The notes under the pieces were generated by a model, which had not been told where the DNA came from, searched no databases, and saw nothing but the letters and a program-made list of their open reading frames with translations. Below are positions 45,218 through 54,450 of a stretch of DNA of 64,000 bases, in pieces. The translations under genes were made by a program, and so were the position numbers. Where the stretch lies: the NCBI GenBank assembly GCA_029555415.1, contig JAKPSI010000018.1, positions 1 to 64,000 on the forward strand, written 5' to 3'. The first letter of the stretch is position 1; every line of letters begins with the position of its first letter. This DNA comes from Bacteroidota bacterium. GTDB taxonomy: Bacteria > Bacteroidota > Bacteroidia > Chitinophagales > Chitinophagaceae.

Positions 45218-46354
45218 TCAGCTTCTTTCCTGCGCGCGGAGCCAGCGTTCGGGGATCTCGTTACTACTGGCCAGCAGATAATCCTTGTAGCTGCAGGCGA
45301 TGAATTTCTTATCGGGCAACTGCATCCACCAGCGGCCTGTCTTTTTACTCTGGAGGAAGACGGTCTCCACTTCCGCGAAGGCCATATGGAATTCATTGAA
45401 GGAATCGCGCTCATCGAGCTGGGCTTCGCGGCGGCCGCGGCTGCGACCATCGAGGATGTACCAGATCATATGCGCGATCTGTTTCGCGGTCAGGTCATCT
45501 GTATCGTTCTCACTGTTGTAACCATAGATCCCGATGCTGTTCACATTGGGACTCATACCGGCGTAACGCATGATCACGCAGGCTTCTTCACCATTGAGGC
45601 CGTTCGGTGAAATGGAATTTGAAGGCGCGTAAGCGTGGGCGATCGCGGAGATATCGAATGAGACCAGGTTGCTGTTGCGCAGCACCGGTTCCATTTCATC
45701 GATATTCTCTTTCACGCTGCCGACGCGGTAGCAATCGAAACGCAGTTTATCCATCGTTTCCAGCATGCGCGGGTGCACATAATAACTCTGAAAGCCGACA
45801 TGATTATAGTGACGGATGAAATTGGGTTCACCGGTTAGCATTTCCATCAGAAAATTCTCATGGCGGAAAGGAGCATCGAGGTTGAGGTCGATCAGTGCGT
45901 CGATACAAGTGGCTTCAATGGCCCGTTTCTTTTCGGAGTAGGCATAATACTGGGAAAGGGTGAGGTCGTGCGATCCGCCGAGGATGATAACGGTCTTGCC
46001 ATCATTGATCAGCTCCTGCACCACGGTCCGTAACGCTGCATAAGAATCGGTATACAATGAACCCGGTTTCACATTGCCCACATCGGCGATGCGGATATCG
46101 GTATGCCAGTAGAAAAGGGAATAGAAATGACGACGAATGATATCGGGTGCTTCACTATGTCCGTGGATCAGGCCGCTGCCGCGTTGTTCTCCGCATCCGA
46201 CCAGAACGATCTGCGCTTCATCCAGGTCAGGAAATTCCTCTTCATAGAGATCGACGACGCGGCCGAGCTGGCCTTCTTTGAATCCTTCGTCGGCAGTGAG
46301 CATAGCCCTGTTCACGGGTTGCAGGAAATCAGCGATATGAAGGTAATCTGACAT
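45218..46354 (-). CDS. Arginase/formimidoylglutamase-fold protein, altered metal site
   Basis: A 378-residue ureohydrolase-fold protein, longer than the usual 300. GGSHD keeps the first metal His (His129). The second motif, normally DAHxD, reads DLNLD (Asp156, Asn158, Asp160), and the third, normally SxDxD, reads SFDIS (Asp234, Ser236). Two of the six Mn ligands are therefore replaced. Bacteroidota proteins of this type are usually annotated as formimidoylglutamase. Arginase-type hydrolysis is uncertain; a one-metal enzyme or a non-catalytic role is possible. It is the first gene of a three-gene unit with a -7 box 16 bp upstream. Confidence 0.82.
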   Translation of the reverse strand: MSDYLHIADFLQPVNRAMLTADEGFKEGQLGRVVDLYEEEFPDLDEAQIVLVGCGEQRGSGLIHGHSEAPDIIRRHFYSLFYWHTDIRIADVGNVKPGSLYTDSYAALRTVVQELINDGKTVIILGGSHDLTLSQYYAYSEKKRAIEATCIDALIDLNLDAPFRHENFLMEMLTGEPNFIRHYNHVGFQSYYVHPRMLETMDKLRFDCYRVGSVKENIDEMEPVLRNSNLVSFDISAIAHAYAPSNSISPNGLNGEEACVIMRYAGMSPNVNSIGIYGYNSENDTDDLTAKQIAHMIWYILDGRSRGRREAQLDERDSFNEFHMAFAEVETVFLQSKKTGRWWMQLPDKKFIACSYKDYLLASSNEIPERWLRAQERS

Positions 46355-46370
46355 GGATCCGATTTGGGGG

Positions 46371-46378
46371 CAAACTTA
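46371..46378 (-). promoter_or_regulatory. Putative -7 box of the arginase-fold operon
   Basis: On the minus strand TAAGTTTG matches TAnnTTTG and ends 16 bp before the start codon. CAAA on the plus strand at 46394-46397 gives a minus-strand TTTG at 15 bp, shorter than the usual 19. Confidence 0.45.
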
Positions 46379-46536
46379 AGGAAACAAACGGTGCAAACCC
46401 CTTCGGGATTGCATGCAGTTAACATGGCCCGGCCAAATTAACAGTTAAATTGCAGAAGTGCCGGAGAGGGGGCCTCCCGTTTTCCGCGTCTAAATAACTC
46501 ACCCGCCATATATACACGACGGAATAAACTACAAAC

Positions 46537-47544
46537 ATGACAACCAGAACTGTTTCCGCGATCATCCTTTCATTGCTCTGCTTCAGTTTCACACTAGAGG
46601 CACAAACACTTCCTCACCAGACCGCAACATTCAGGATCGCCAGTGCAGGCGGCTGGGATTATCTGGCGGTGGGACCTGCCAATAAATTATATGTTTCCCA
46701 TGGCACGCAAGTGAATATCCTGGATAAGAACAACGGCGATTCGATCGGTGTGATCCCCAATACGACCGGTATCCATGGTATCGCTTTCATCCCGGAAATA
46801 AACACCGGGTACACCAGTAACGGGCGGCTGAACAATGTATTCGCGTTCGATCTGAAAACAAATGAGGTCAAGGCCACGATCCAGACCGGTGAAAATCCGG
46901 ATGCGATCATGTATGAGCCTTTCAGCGCAACGATCATCACTTGCAACGGCCGCAGTAAGGACCTGAGCGTGATCGATCCTGTGCATGACAAAGTTGTAGC
47001 TACGATCCCGGTCGGCGGCAAACCGGAAACAGCGGTTTCGAACGGAAAAGGAAAACTGTTCGTGAACATCGAGGACAAGAATGAGATCGTTTGCGTGGAT
47101 ATGAAAACAAAAACGGTTGAAGCACACTGGTCCATTGCTCCCGCAGAAGAACCGACCGGACTGGCTTACGACAGCCAGCTCGACCTGCTGATGGCCGGTT
47201 GCGGGAACAAGTTGCTTGCTGTGGTCAATGCCGGCAATGGCAAGCTGGTGGCCACTTTTCCGATCGGCGACGGATGTGATGGTGTAGCGTATGATGAATC
47301 CACCCGCACACTGTATACTTCAAACGGCGAAGGCACCATGTCCGTTTTCACTGTCTCCGCAAAAGGAGTAGTGAAAAATACCGGCAATGTCGCCACTAAA
47401 AAAAGCGCGCGTACCATCACACTGGACCCTGAAACACATAAGATCTATTTGCCAGCGGCAGACGTAGAGGCGGATCCTGCTAACCCCAATGGCAGACCGA
47501 AAATGATCCCCGGCACTTTCCAGATCCTGGTCTTCACAAAATAA
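46537..47544 (+). CDS. Secreted YncE-like beta-propeller protein
   Basis: A 335-residue exported protein: signal peptide about 1-22 (ending LEAQ), then about seven blades of YVTN-type repeats (GGWDYLAVGPANKLYVSHG, AFDLKTNEVKATIQTGENPDAIM, VIDPVHDKVVATIPVGGKPETAV). Such propellers bind ligands or partners rather than catalyse. The gene lies 19 bp before a TonB-dependent receptor gene, so the two probably work together at the envelope, perhaps as capture protein and channel. The ligand is unknown. It is not fused to a phosphoesterase, unlike the protein at 4155-6593. Confidence 0.85.
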   Translation: MTTRTVSAIILSLLCFSFTLEAQTLPHQTATFRIASAGGWDYLAVGPANKLYVSHGTQVNILDKNNGDSIGVIPNTTGIHGIAFIPEINTGYTSNGRLNNVFAFDLKTNEVKATIQTGENPDAIMYEPFSATIITCNGRSKDLSVIDPVHDKVVATIPVGGKPETAVSNGKGKLFVNIEDKNEIVCVDMKTKTVEAHWSIAPAEEPTGLAYDSQLDLLMAGCGNKLLAVVNAGNGKLVATFPIGDGCDGVAYDESTRTLYTSNGEGTMSVFTVSAKGVVKNTGNVATKKSARTITLDPETHKIYLPAADVEADPANPNGRPKMIPGTFQILVFTK

Positions 47545-47563
47545 TTCCACGCAAATTCGAATC

Positions 47564-49729
47564 ATGAAAAAACTGATAGCCGCCTGTCTGATCCTGATAG
47601 CCGCCCATGCACAGGCCCAATCAACCCTGAACATCCTGGTCAAAGACAGCAGTTCCGGTGAAACGATACAAGGGGTTTCCGTGATCCTCAAAGGAACCGG
47701 AAAAGCCGGGGTATCGGATATGAACGGACGCGTCATCATACACAATATCCCGAACGGACAAAGAGAGGTCATCTTTTCCAGCATCGGATATTCAGAAAAA
47801 AAACTGATACTCGTTTTTCCAATTCCTTCCAATGACAGTTTAACCAGCGTACTGTTGGCACAATTACGGATAACGGAATCAGAGGTCATTGTCACTTCAT
47901 CACGAACCGATTCACGCATTGAGAACACTCCCACCCGCGTGGAAGTACTGGGCACCGAAGAAGTAGCGGAAGAAAGCGGGATCAAGCCATCACACATCGC
48001 CAGCTTGCTGGGAGATGTAGCGGGGATCCAGGCGCAGCAAACTTCGGCCGTTAGTGGCAATACGGATATGCGCATTCAGGGATTGCCGGGTGATTACACC
48101 CAGATCCTGCGGGATGGCATGCCTTTATTCGGCGGTTATGCCGGAAGTTTCAGTTTATTACAAATACCACCACTGGATCTGAAACAGATCGAGATCGTGA
48201 AGGGAGCCAGTTCCACTTTATATGGCGGCGGCGCGATCGCGGGAATGATCAACATCATTTCCAAACGTCCGAAAAAAGGCGCGCCGGAAAGGACATTCCT
48301 GATCAACCAATCGACGCTCAAAGAAACCAACGCCAATCTTTTCTTGTCCGGCCGTGATGAAAAGTCGGGTTACACCTTCTTCGCGGGAGGTACAGGACAA
48401 GGTGCTGTAGATGTGAATAAGGATGGCCTCAGCGACGTGCCATTCATTCAGAGTTTCTTCTTTCACCCGACCCTGTTCCTGTATCCGAATGAAAAGAATT
48501 CAGTGAGTATCGGACTGAATGGCAGTGTGGAAGACCGGAAAGGCGGCGATATGGATGTGCTGAAAGGCAAGCCCACCGGGCTTCACAGCTTCTTCATCCG
48601 GAACCTGAGTTACCGCACTACACTGGATGGTTCCTGGGAGGATAAGATCAGCGCCAATGAAAAATTCACACTCAAGGCGGTCGTCAGCAAACTCAATCGC
48701 AGCATCAGCACCAACACCAACGACCTGAAAGCCGATCAGACCTCATTCTATACAGAAGCTGCGTGGGTGAAAAAGTCAAAGTCGAACGACCTTGTATCCG
48801 GCATCAATATCAGCGGAGAAAAATTCAGGAAACGGTCACCCGCGAATAATCCGCTGGAAAATTACAATTACACAACGACCGGATTCTTCATTCAGGACGA
48901 CTGGCGCATCCATCCCAAATTCACGATGGAAAGTGGATTCAGGGCGGATGCACATAATAAATACGGTAATTTCCTGCTGCCCCGTGTATCACTTTTGTAC
49001 AAGATCAGTCCATCCTTCACCAGTCGCCTCGGCGCGGGTCTGGGTTATAAGATCCCGACCGTTTTTGAGAATGATATCGATGAACGCAATTACGTGTATC
49101 TCCAACCGCTGAAGGATGTGAAAGCGGAAAGATCATCAGGTGTGAACTGGGATATCAATTTCAAAACGAAACTGGGCGAAAACGCAGACCTGGCCGTGAA
49201 CCAGTCCTTCTATATCACGCGCATCAGCAGTCCGCTGCTGCATAACTTCAGCAATAATCAGATCACGTTCTCGAATGCATCCGATCCGCTGCTGACGAAA
49301 GGATTCGAAACCTGGGCGCAGCTGACCGTCGGTAAATTCGAAGCCTATCTCGGATACACACTCACCAATGCACGCAAACAATACGACAAAAACCAGCCGT
49401 TCCTGGAACTGAGCGCGAAGAATAAATTCGCGAGTGTGATCGGCTATGAGTTCTCCAAACATTTCCGCGCGATCCTGGAAGGAGCGTATACCGGCAATCA
49501 ATATCTGGACGATGGCACACGATCCCCTGGTTTCCCCTTTATCGCCAGTATGCTGCGTTATGATATGGGCCATTTCAGTTTCGTGCTGAATTGTGAGAAC
49601 CTGCTGGACTACAGGCAGACCCGGAAAGGATCCACATGGACCGGTTCCATCAGTGATCCGGTGTTCAAACAGATATGGGCCCCGATCGACGGAAGGGTGG
49701 TCAACCTGAGTGTCAGGATCGGCTTCTGA
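47564..49729 (+). CDS. TonB-dependent outer-membrane receptor
   Basis: A 721-residue receptor: signal peptide about 1-20 (ending HAQAQ), carboxypeptidase-regulatory-like domain about 22-100, plug about 118-225 (PGDYTQILRDGMPLFGGYAG, EIVKGASSTLYGGGAIAGMINIISK) and a beta-barrel ending VVNLSVRIGF. The size and plug resemble siderophore, vitamin B12 or metal receptors rather than the larger SusC group. It follows the YncE-like gene by 19 bp. No riboswitch or Fur box is apparent upstream, so the ligand stays open. Confidence 0.92.
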   Translation: MKKLIAACLILIAAHAQAQSTLNILVKDSSSGETIQGVSVILKGTGKAGVSDMNGRVIIHNIPNGQREVIFSSIGYSEKKLILVFPIPSNDSLTSVLLAQLRITESEVIVTSSRTDSRIENTPTRVEVLGTEEVAEESGIKPSHIASLLGDVAGIQAQQTSAVSGNTDMRIQGLPGDYTQILRDGMPLFGGYAGSFSLLQIPPLDLKQIEIVKGASSTLYGGGAIAGMINIISKRPKKGAPERTFLINQSTLKETNANLFLSGRDEKSGYTFFAGGTGQGAVDVNKDGLSDVPFIQSFFFHPTLFLYPNEKNSVSIGLNGSVEDRKGGDMDVLKGKPTGLHSFFIRNLSYRTTLDGSWEDKISANEKFTLKAVVSKLNRSISTNTNDLKADQTSFYTEAAWVKKSKSNDLVSGINISGEKFRKRSPANNPLENYNYTTTGFFIQDDWRIHPKFTMESGFRADAHNKYGNFLLPRVSLLYKISPSFTSRLGAGLGYKIPTVFENDIDERNYVYLQPLKDVKAERSSGVNWDINFKTKLGENADLAVNQSFYITRISSPLLHNFSNNQITFSNASDPLLTKGFETWAQLTVGKFEAYLGYTLTNARKQYDKNQPFLELSAKNKFASVIGYEFSKHFRAILEGAYTGNQYLDDGTRSPGFPFIASMLRYDMGHFSFVLNCENLLDYRQTRKGSTWTGSISDPVFKQIWAPIDGRVVNLSVRIGF

Positions 49730-49769
49730 CAAGGGTTTGCGGGCTTTCGGCACCTACCCCGAAAATCGG

Positions 49770-49777
49770 TATATTCG
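49770..49777 (+). promoter_or_regulatory. Putative -7 box of pheS
   Basis: TATATTCG is one base off TAnnTTTG and ends 6 bp before the pheS ATG, the same spacing as at holB. It would give an almost leaderless mRNA. Confidence 0.35.
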
Positions 49778-49783
49778 CAGCCT

Positions 49784-50812
49784 ATGGAAGAATTACTGAA
49801 ACAGCTGGAAGCATACCGCGCGGAGATCAATGCCAGTACGGCAACGGATCCCAAAGCGGTGGAAGAATTCCGGATCAAATGGCTGGGAACGAAAGGACTC
49901 GTGAAATCGGTGATGGGCGAAATGAAGAATGTGCCTGCCGATCAGAAGAAAGCGTTCGGACAATTGCTGAATGATTTCAAAGTACTCGCCGAAAATAAGT
50001 TCGAAGCACTGAAAGAGACCGCCGGCACGCCTGAATCCGCATCCGGTTCGATCGACCTCAGTCTGCCTGCCGATGAAATGCCACTTGGCAGCCGGCACCC
50101 CATCAACCTGATGCGGAACCGGATCGTATCCATCTTCCAGCGTCTGGGCTTTGCCGTTGCTGAAGGGCCGGAGATCGAAGATGACTGGCATAATTTCACG
50201 GCGCTCAATCTGCCCGAGCATCACCCTGCAAGAGATATGCAGGATACTTTCTATGTACAGCAAAATCCCGACTGGTTACTGCGTACACATACCAGCAATG
50301 TGCAGATACGCGAAATGGAGAAAGGCAAACTGCCGATCCGCGGCATCTTCCCGGGGCGTGTGTACAGGAATGAGACCGTCAGCGCGAGAAGCCATTGCTT
50401 CTTCCATCAGGTGGAAGGATTGTACATCGATGAAAATGTTTCTTTCGCCGATCTGAAACAAACGCTTTATTTCTTCGTGAAGGAAATGTATGGTAAGGAT
50501 GTACGGGTGCGTTTCCGTCCTTCTTATTTCCCTTTCACCGAACCGAGCGCGGAAATGGATGTAAGCTGTTTCATTTGCGGCGGCAGCGGATGTAATATCT
50601 GTAAAAAGACAGGCTGGGTGGAGATCCTGGGCTGCGGCATGGTGCATCCGAATGTATTGCAGAACTGCAATATCGACCCGAACAAATACACGGGCTTCGC
50701 ATTCGGCATGGGTATTGAACGCCCGGCGATGCTGAAATACGGTATCAATGATATCCGTTTGTTCAGTGAGAATGACATTAGATTCCTCAAACAATTCACG
50801 GCCGCGATCTAG
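49784..50812 (+). CDS. pheS: Phenylalanine-tRNA ligase alpha subunit
   Basis: The catalytic subunit (342 residues) of the PheST heterotetramer, charging tRNA-Phe. An N-terminal coiled coil (about 1-90) is followed by the class II core: motif 1 around HPINLMRNRIVSIFQRLGF, motif 2 FPGRVYRNETVSARSHCFFHQVEG, and motif 3 GFAFGMGIERPAMLKYG. FTEPSAEMDVSCFICGGSGC is the expected segment. pheT is not adjacent, as is common in Bacteroidota. A strong terminator follows. Confidence 0.97.
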   Translation: MEELLKQLEAYRAEINASTATDPKAVEEFRIKWLGTKGLVKSVMGEMKNVPADQKKAFGQLLNDFKVLAENKFEALKETAGTPESASGSIDLSLPADEMPLGSRHPINLMRNRIVSIFQRLGFAVAEGPEIEDDWHNFTALNLPEHHPARDMQDTFYVQQNPDWLLRTHTSNVQIREMEKGKLPIRGIFPGRVYRNETVSARSHCFFHQVEGLYIDENVSFADLKQTLYFFVKEMYGKDVRVRFRPSYFPFTEPSAEMDVSCFICGGSGCNICKKTGWVEILGCGMVHPNVLQNCNIDPNKYTGFAFGMGIERPAMLKYGINDIRLFSENDIRFLKQFTAAI

Positions 50813-50830
50813 CGGGCCGGATACTGCATT

Positions 50831-50866
50831 AAAAAAGCCCCCGACGTTTACAGCCGGGGGCTTTTT
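50831..50866. terminator. Bidirectional terminator after pheS
   Basis: AGCCCCCG (50836-50843), 11-nt loop, CGGGGGCT (50855-50862), flanked by A-run and T-run. It serves pheS and the convergent gene ending at 50884. Stem and loop closely resemble the susD terminator. Confidence 0.85.
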
Positions 50867-50883
50867 CATGTAACGATAATTTG

Positions 50884-51477
50884 TTAAGTACTTTGTTTAG
50901 CTCCCATTCTTTTAAATAAAAAGAAGGCCGCGACAATGAAAGCGACCACAGCCAGATAGTACCAGGGAGTGAACTCGACCCTGACATTGATATTTTCCGC
51001 TATTTTACTCATCCCCAGCGGGTCGTCGCCGGAAGGGCTGCTTTTGCCCGTATTCGTTTTCATCTGCCCTTTGATATCGATCATCAATCCTATCAGTGAT
51101 ACTACCGCACCAATAGCTGTGATCAAAGCGATCGCAACACCTGCTTTGGAATTGGTGAAAGATAGTCCCAGCGCAACAACACCCAATACAAGTGCGATGA
51201 TAGCATAGGTATTGGCATCCTTTTTCTCTTTGTTGCCCCCTGATTCACCATTGCTGAGCACTGAACTGTTGCCCCCTTTATCAATCGTGAATCCGGTAGC
51301 AAGCTCGAACCCGCTGACCTTTTTGAGGGACATATCATTGCATTTGATATCAATGAAGGGAAGCAGGAATAGCAGGACACCTGCTACAAGGCTTGAAATG
51401 GAGGGAAGACTGGTGCCGAATATTCCCGGAGCGGCAACCGGAGCCTGTATTACAGGCGCGTTGGTGTTTGTATCCAT
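50884..51477 (-). CDS. Four-helix membrane protein, unknown function
   Basis: A 197-residue protein with four predicted membrane segments (about 28-44, 90-108, 112-135 and 167-185), a polar loop between the first two and a Lys/Ser/Gly-rich loop before the last. The ATG at 51477 begins a Thr/Asn/Pro-rich N-terminus; a longer in-frame start is unconvincing. It lies 35 bp downstream of another envelope gene on the same strand. I recognise no family. Confidence 0.7.
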   Translation of the reverse strand: MDTNTNAPVIQAPVAAPGIFGTSLPSISSLVAGVLLFLLPFIDIKCNDMSLKKVSGFELATGFTIDKGGNSSVLSNGESGGNKEKKDANTYAIIALVLGVVALGLSFTNSKAGVAIALITAIGAVVSLIGLMIDIKGQMKTNTGKSSPSGDDPLGMSKIAENINVRVEFTPWYYLAVVAFIVAAFFLFKRMGAKQST

Positions 51478-51512
51478 GAGTATTTGTTTAGCGAATGAAG
51501 GAAACCCGCAGC

Positions 51513-52388
51513 TCACCTGAACATATACCGCGCACCTGTTTCTACTGTAAAGTAGTTGAAATCGTACACACCCTGCTGTAATCTGAAAAGATAAGTGCAA
51601 CGGCTCATCTTCTTTTCAAAGTTCATACGCACAACGATCGGCTTGTCACCGTTCTCCATATAACCTAAATATCCGCCGGTATAACCCTGGAACCGGAAGC
51701 CGTTGTGGTTGTATTCGAGTCCCATGCCGAAGAGGAAGGCATCATCCTGCCGGAGATGCGCGTCATTGGTTTGCCAAACCAGGAAACCCGCGTTGGTGAC
51801 CCATTTCCAGTTGCTGTTGCGGAATGGCAACGAACCGCCGAAATCGATCCAGTAAAAAGGAACATCCGCGTAGCGCGCCGCTTCCTGTGCACCGCCGGAA
51901 GGCATGCGCACACCCACCCGTACAGCGGTCTGGAACCGGGGCCTCCATTTATTGAACATGCGGATGGTGGTATTGACGATCACATCACCTACCGTATGCG
52001 TCATGTTATATCCTTTATAATACACTCTCCTTTCTTCCTTGATGGCATGAGAGAGTTTGAAATGTTCATAAGGAATGAAATATGCGTCCACAGCGATGTT
52101 ATGATCTTTAGACGCGTAATTGCCATAGATCGTGAAGTTCTGGGTATTATCTCCCTTGCTGAAATGCATACTTCCGGTCAGGCCGAGAGAAGTGCTGCTG
52201 TCGATATCCCCGTTGTTGATAGCGGGGATGGTGAAAGCATTCGGGCCATAATATTTCGCGTTCGTGGTCTGGTAGCTCCACCAGTCGGTCTTTCCGTCCC
52301 AGTTCACGAGATTCTTCCACCAGTCGAAGGTCTGTGCCTGCGCTACCGCGGGCAGGAGAAAGAAAATGATCAGCAGCCTTTTTGCCAT
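51513..52388 (-). CDS. Probable outer-membrane beta-barrel protein
   Basis: A 291-residue protein with a signal peptide (about 1-19, ending AQAQ) and an alternating pattern of amphipathic strands with many aromatic residues (FTIYGNYASKDHNIAVDAYF, FRFQGYTGGYLGYM), ending in ETGARYMFR, whose C-terminal aromatic pattern is typical of outer-membrane barrels. No known domain is recognised. A TATCTTTA sequence (minus strand, 52412-52405) may be its -7 box. The membrane protein gene follows 35 bp downstream. Confidence 0.72.
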   Translation of the reverse strand: MAKRLLIIFFLLPAVAQAQTFDWWKNLVNWDGKTDWWSYQTTNAKYYGPNAFTIPAINNGDIDSSTSLGLTGSMHFSKGDNTQNFTIYGNYASKDHNIAVDAYFIPYEHFKLSHAIKEERRVYYKGYNMTHTVGDVIVNTTIRMFNKWRPRFQTAVRVGVRMPSGGAQEAARYADVPFYWIDFGGSLPFRNSNWKWVTNAGFLVWQTNDAHLRQDDAFLFGMGLEYNHNGFRFQGYTGGYLGYMENGDKPIVVRMNFEKKMSRCTYLFRLQQGVYDFNYFTVETGARYMFR

Positions 52389-52467
52389 AAATGAAAATGA
52401 GATTTAAAGATACGATTCCGGCATGCACAATTAAAAGTATATTCTAACTTTATCCGTCAGCAACAAC

Positions 52468-53316
52468 ATGAATACAGCACGAATTTGTATATGCGGAGCA
52501 GGGACCATGGGCAGCGGTATCGCGCAGGCGGCAGCTCAGGCAGGCTTCCCGGTGATCCTGTATGAACTGCATGCGCCTACACTGGAAAAGGCAAAGCTGT
52601 CCATACAGCAGAGCCTGTCATTGCTGGTGAGCAAAGCCAAACTCAGCGGACAGCAAAGCGAAACGATTTTCAGTGCCATTCATTTCACATCATTGATCAG
52701 TGATTGCAAAGCGGACATTTTCATTGAAGCCATCATTGAAAAAGCGGAGGCCAAGATCGGTCTGTTCAATCAGCTTGCGGCGTTGAATGCTACGGATGCC
52801 GTTTTTGCCAGCAACACTTCTTCCCTTTCCATCGCGTCGATCGCGGCCGGCGTTCCGCATCCGGAGCGTGTTTGTGGTATGCATTTTTTCAATCCTGCAA
52901 CGATCATGAAACTGGTGGAAGTGATCCGTACGGAACAAACGGATCAGGCGACCATAGACCAGGTATTGCAACTATGCCACGCCATGGGAAAAACAGCTGT
53001 GGTCTGCAAGGATGCGCCCGGATTCATCGTGAATCGCGTGGCACGGCCTTTCTATATTGAAGCGTTACGATTACTGGAGGAAGGTGCTGCGGATATCAGC
53101 TCGATCGATGCCGTTATGGAAGCCGCGGGTTTCCGGATGGGTCCTTTCAAACTTATGGATCTGATCGGTAATGATGTGAACTATGCTGTATCCTGTTCTG
53201 TGTATGAACAACTGGACCGGCCCGGGCGGCTCAAGCCCTCTCCCATTCAGGAATCACTTGTAAAAAACGGTGCACTCGGAAGAAAAACGAAAAAAGGATA
53301 TTACCCCTACGAATAA
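52468..53316 (+). CDS. 3-hydroxyacyl-CoA dehydrogenase
   Basis: A 282-residue stand-alone NAD-dependent dehydrogenase of the 3-hydroxybutyryl-CoA type, oxidising 3-hydroxyacyl-CoA in beta-oxidation or running in reverse in butyrate-type pathways. GAGTMGSGIAQ (10-20) is the NAD loop; the catalytic set is in SNTSSLSI (Ser115-Asn116), GMHFFNPATIMKLVE (His139) and DAPGFIVNRV; the C-terminal dimer domain ends GRKTKKGYYPY. The epimerase gene follows after 29 bp, likely co-transcribed. A TAACTTTA sequence at 52445-52452 resembles a -7 box. Confidence 0.93.
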   Translation: MNTARICICGAGTMGSGIAQAAAQAGFPVILYELHAPTLEKAKLSIQQSLSLLVSKAKLSGQQSETIFSAIHFTSLISDCKADIFIEAIIEKAEAKIGLFNQLAALNATDAVFASNTSSLSIASIAAGVPHPERVCGMHFFNPATIMKLVEVIRTEQTDQATIDQVLQLCHAMGKTAVVCKDAPGFIVNRVARPFYIEALRLLEEGAADISSIDAVMEAAGFRMGPFKLMDLIGNDVNYAVSCSVYEQLDRPGRLKPSPIQESLVKNGALGRKTKKGYYPYE

Positions 53317-53345
53317 AACTGCGTACTTCGCATCCGAAAAACAGC

Positions 53346-54335
53346 ATGATGGTATTTGTAACAGGCGGCACAGGATTCCTCGGTTCTTACATACTCCGGG
53401 AACTGGTATCAAAAGGATATCAGGTCCGTGCATTGCGTCGTGGAAACAAAGAACCACACTGGATCCCCCGCGATATACTTGATAAAGTGGAATGGGTGGA
53501 AGGGGATGTACTGGATGTAGTATCTCTCGCTGATGGTATGGAAGGCGCGGATTATGTGATCCACTCCGCTGCTGTGGTCTCTTTCTTCAAAAAAGAAAGG
53601 TCCATGATGTACCAGGTGAATGTGGACGGCACGGCCAATGTGGTCAACACCGCGCTGGAACTCGGTATCAAAAAACTCGTGCATATCAGTTCTGTCGCGG
53701 CACTGGGCAGAAAAGAGAACGGCAATCATGTGAATGAGGATACCAAATGGGAAGAAAGCCGGCTCAATACCCATTACGCCAAAAGCAAATTCAAAGCAGA
53801 GCTGGAAGCCTGGCGTGGCAGTGGCGAAGGATTACCGACCGTGATCCTGAACCCAAGTACCATATTGGGTTATGGCGACTGGCACAGCAGCAGCTGCGCG
53901 ATCTTCCGTTCCGCATTCGATGAATTTCCGTGGTACACCCCCGGTATCAATGGTTTTGTGGATGTGGAAGATGTGGCCAGGGCAGCAGTAGCATTAATGG
54001 AATCACCAATAAGTGAAAAACGTTTCGTGGTGTGCGGCGATAATTGGCCCTTCCGGCAACTGTTCGATACCATGGCCGATGGATTCGGAAAAAAAAGACC
54101 GCATCGCGCCACCAGTCCATTGCTGGTCAGTATCGCGTGGCGGATGGAAAAGATAAAATCCCTCTTCACGGGTAAAAAACCCCTGCTTACCAGGGAAAGC
54201 GCGCGCGTGGCACAAAGCCGGACCTTCTTTGAACATGACAGGATCCTGGCCGCGTTGCCCGGGTTCCAATTCACCCCGCTTGAGGTCACGATACGCAACG
54301 CCTGTGTAAAATACCAGGCTGACCTATCGAAATGA
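53346..54335 (+). CDS. NAD-dependent epimerase/dehydratase (extended SDR)
   Basis: A 329-residue extended short-chain dehydrogenase close to dihydroflavonol-4-reductase-like proteins. GGTGFLGSY (7-15) binds the cofactor, and the catalytic Tyr144-x3-Lys148 is in HYAKSK. The first two codons are both ATG, so the start is uncertain by one residue. It lies 29 bp after the hydroxyacyl-CoA dehydrogenase gene. Substrate unknown; the pairing hints at lipid or hydroxyacyl metabolism. Confidence 0.88.
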   Translation: MMVFVTGGTGFLGSYILRELVSKGYQVRALRRGNKEPHWIPRDILDKVEWVEGDVLDVVSLADGMEGADYVIHSAAVVSFFKKERSMMYQVNVDGTANVVNTALELGIKKLVHISSVAALGRKENGNHVNEDTKWEESRLNTHYAKSKFKAELEAWRGSGEGLPTVILNPSTILGYGDWHSSSCAIFRSAFDEFPWYTPGINGFVDVEDVARAAVALMESPISEKRFVVCGDNWPFRQLFDTMADGFGKKRPHRATSPLLVSIAWRMEKIKSLFTGKKPLLTRESARVAQSRTFFEHDRILAALPGFQFTPLEVTIRNACVKYQADLSK

Positions 54336-54450
54336 CACGGTATTATCTGCGGTAAATTCACCCTAAATCAGGTTCAGGCAGGCTATTTGCTTATCCGGAT
54401 ATGCAACCTTCCGGAAGGGGGCTGTATCTTTAAACCGTAATGACGCATCT

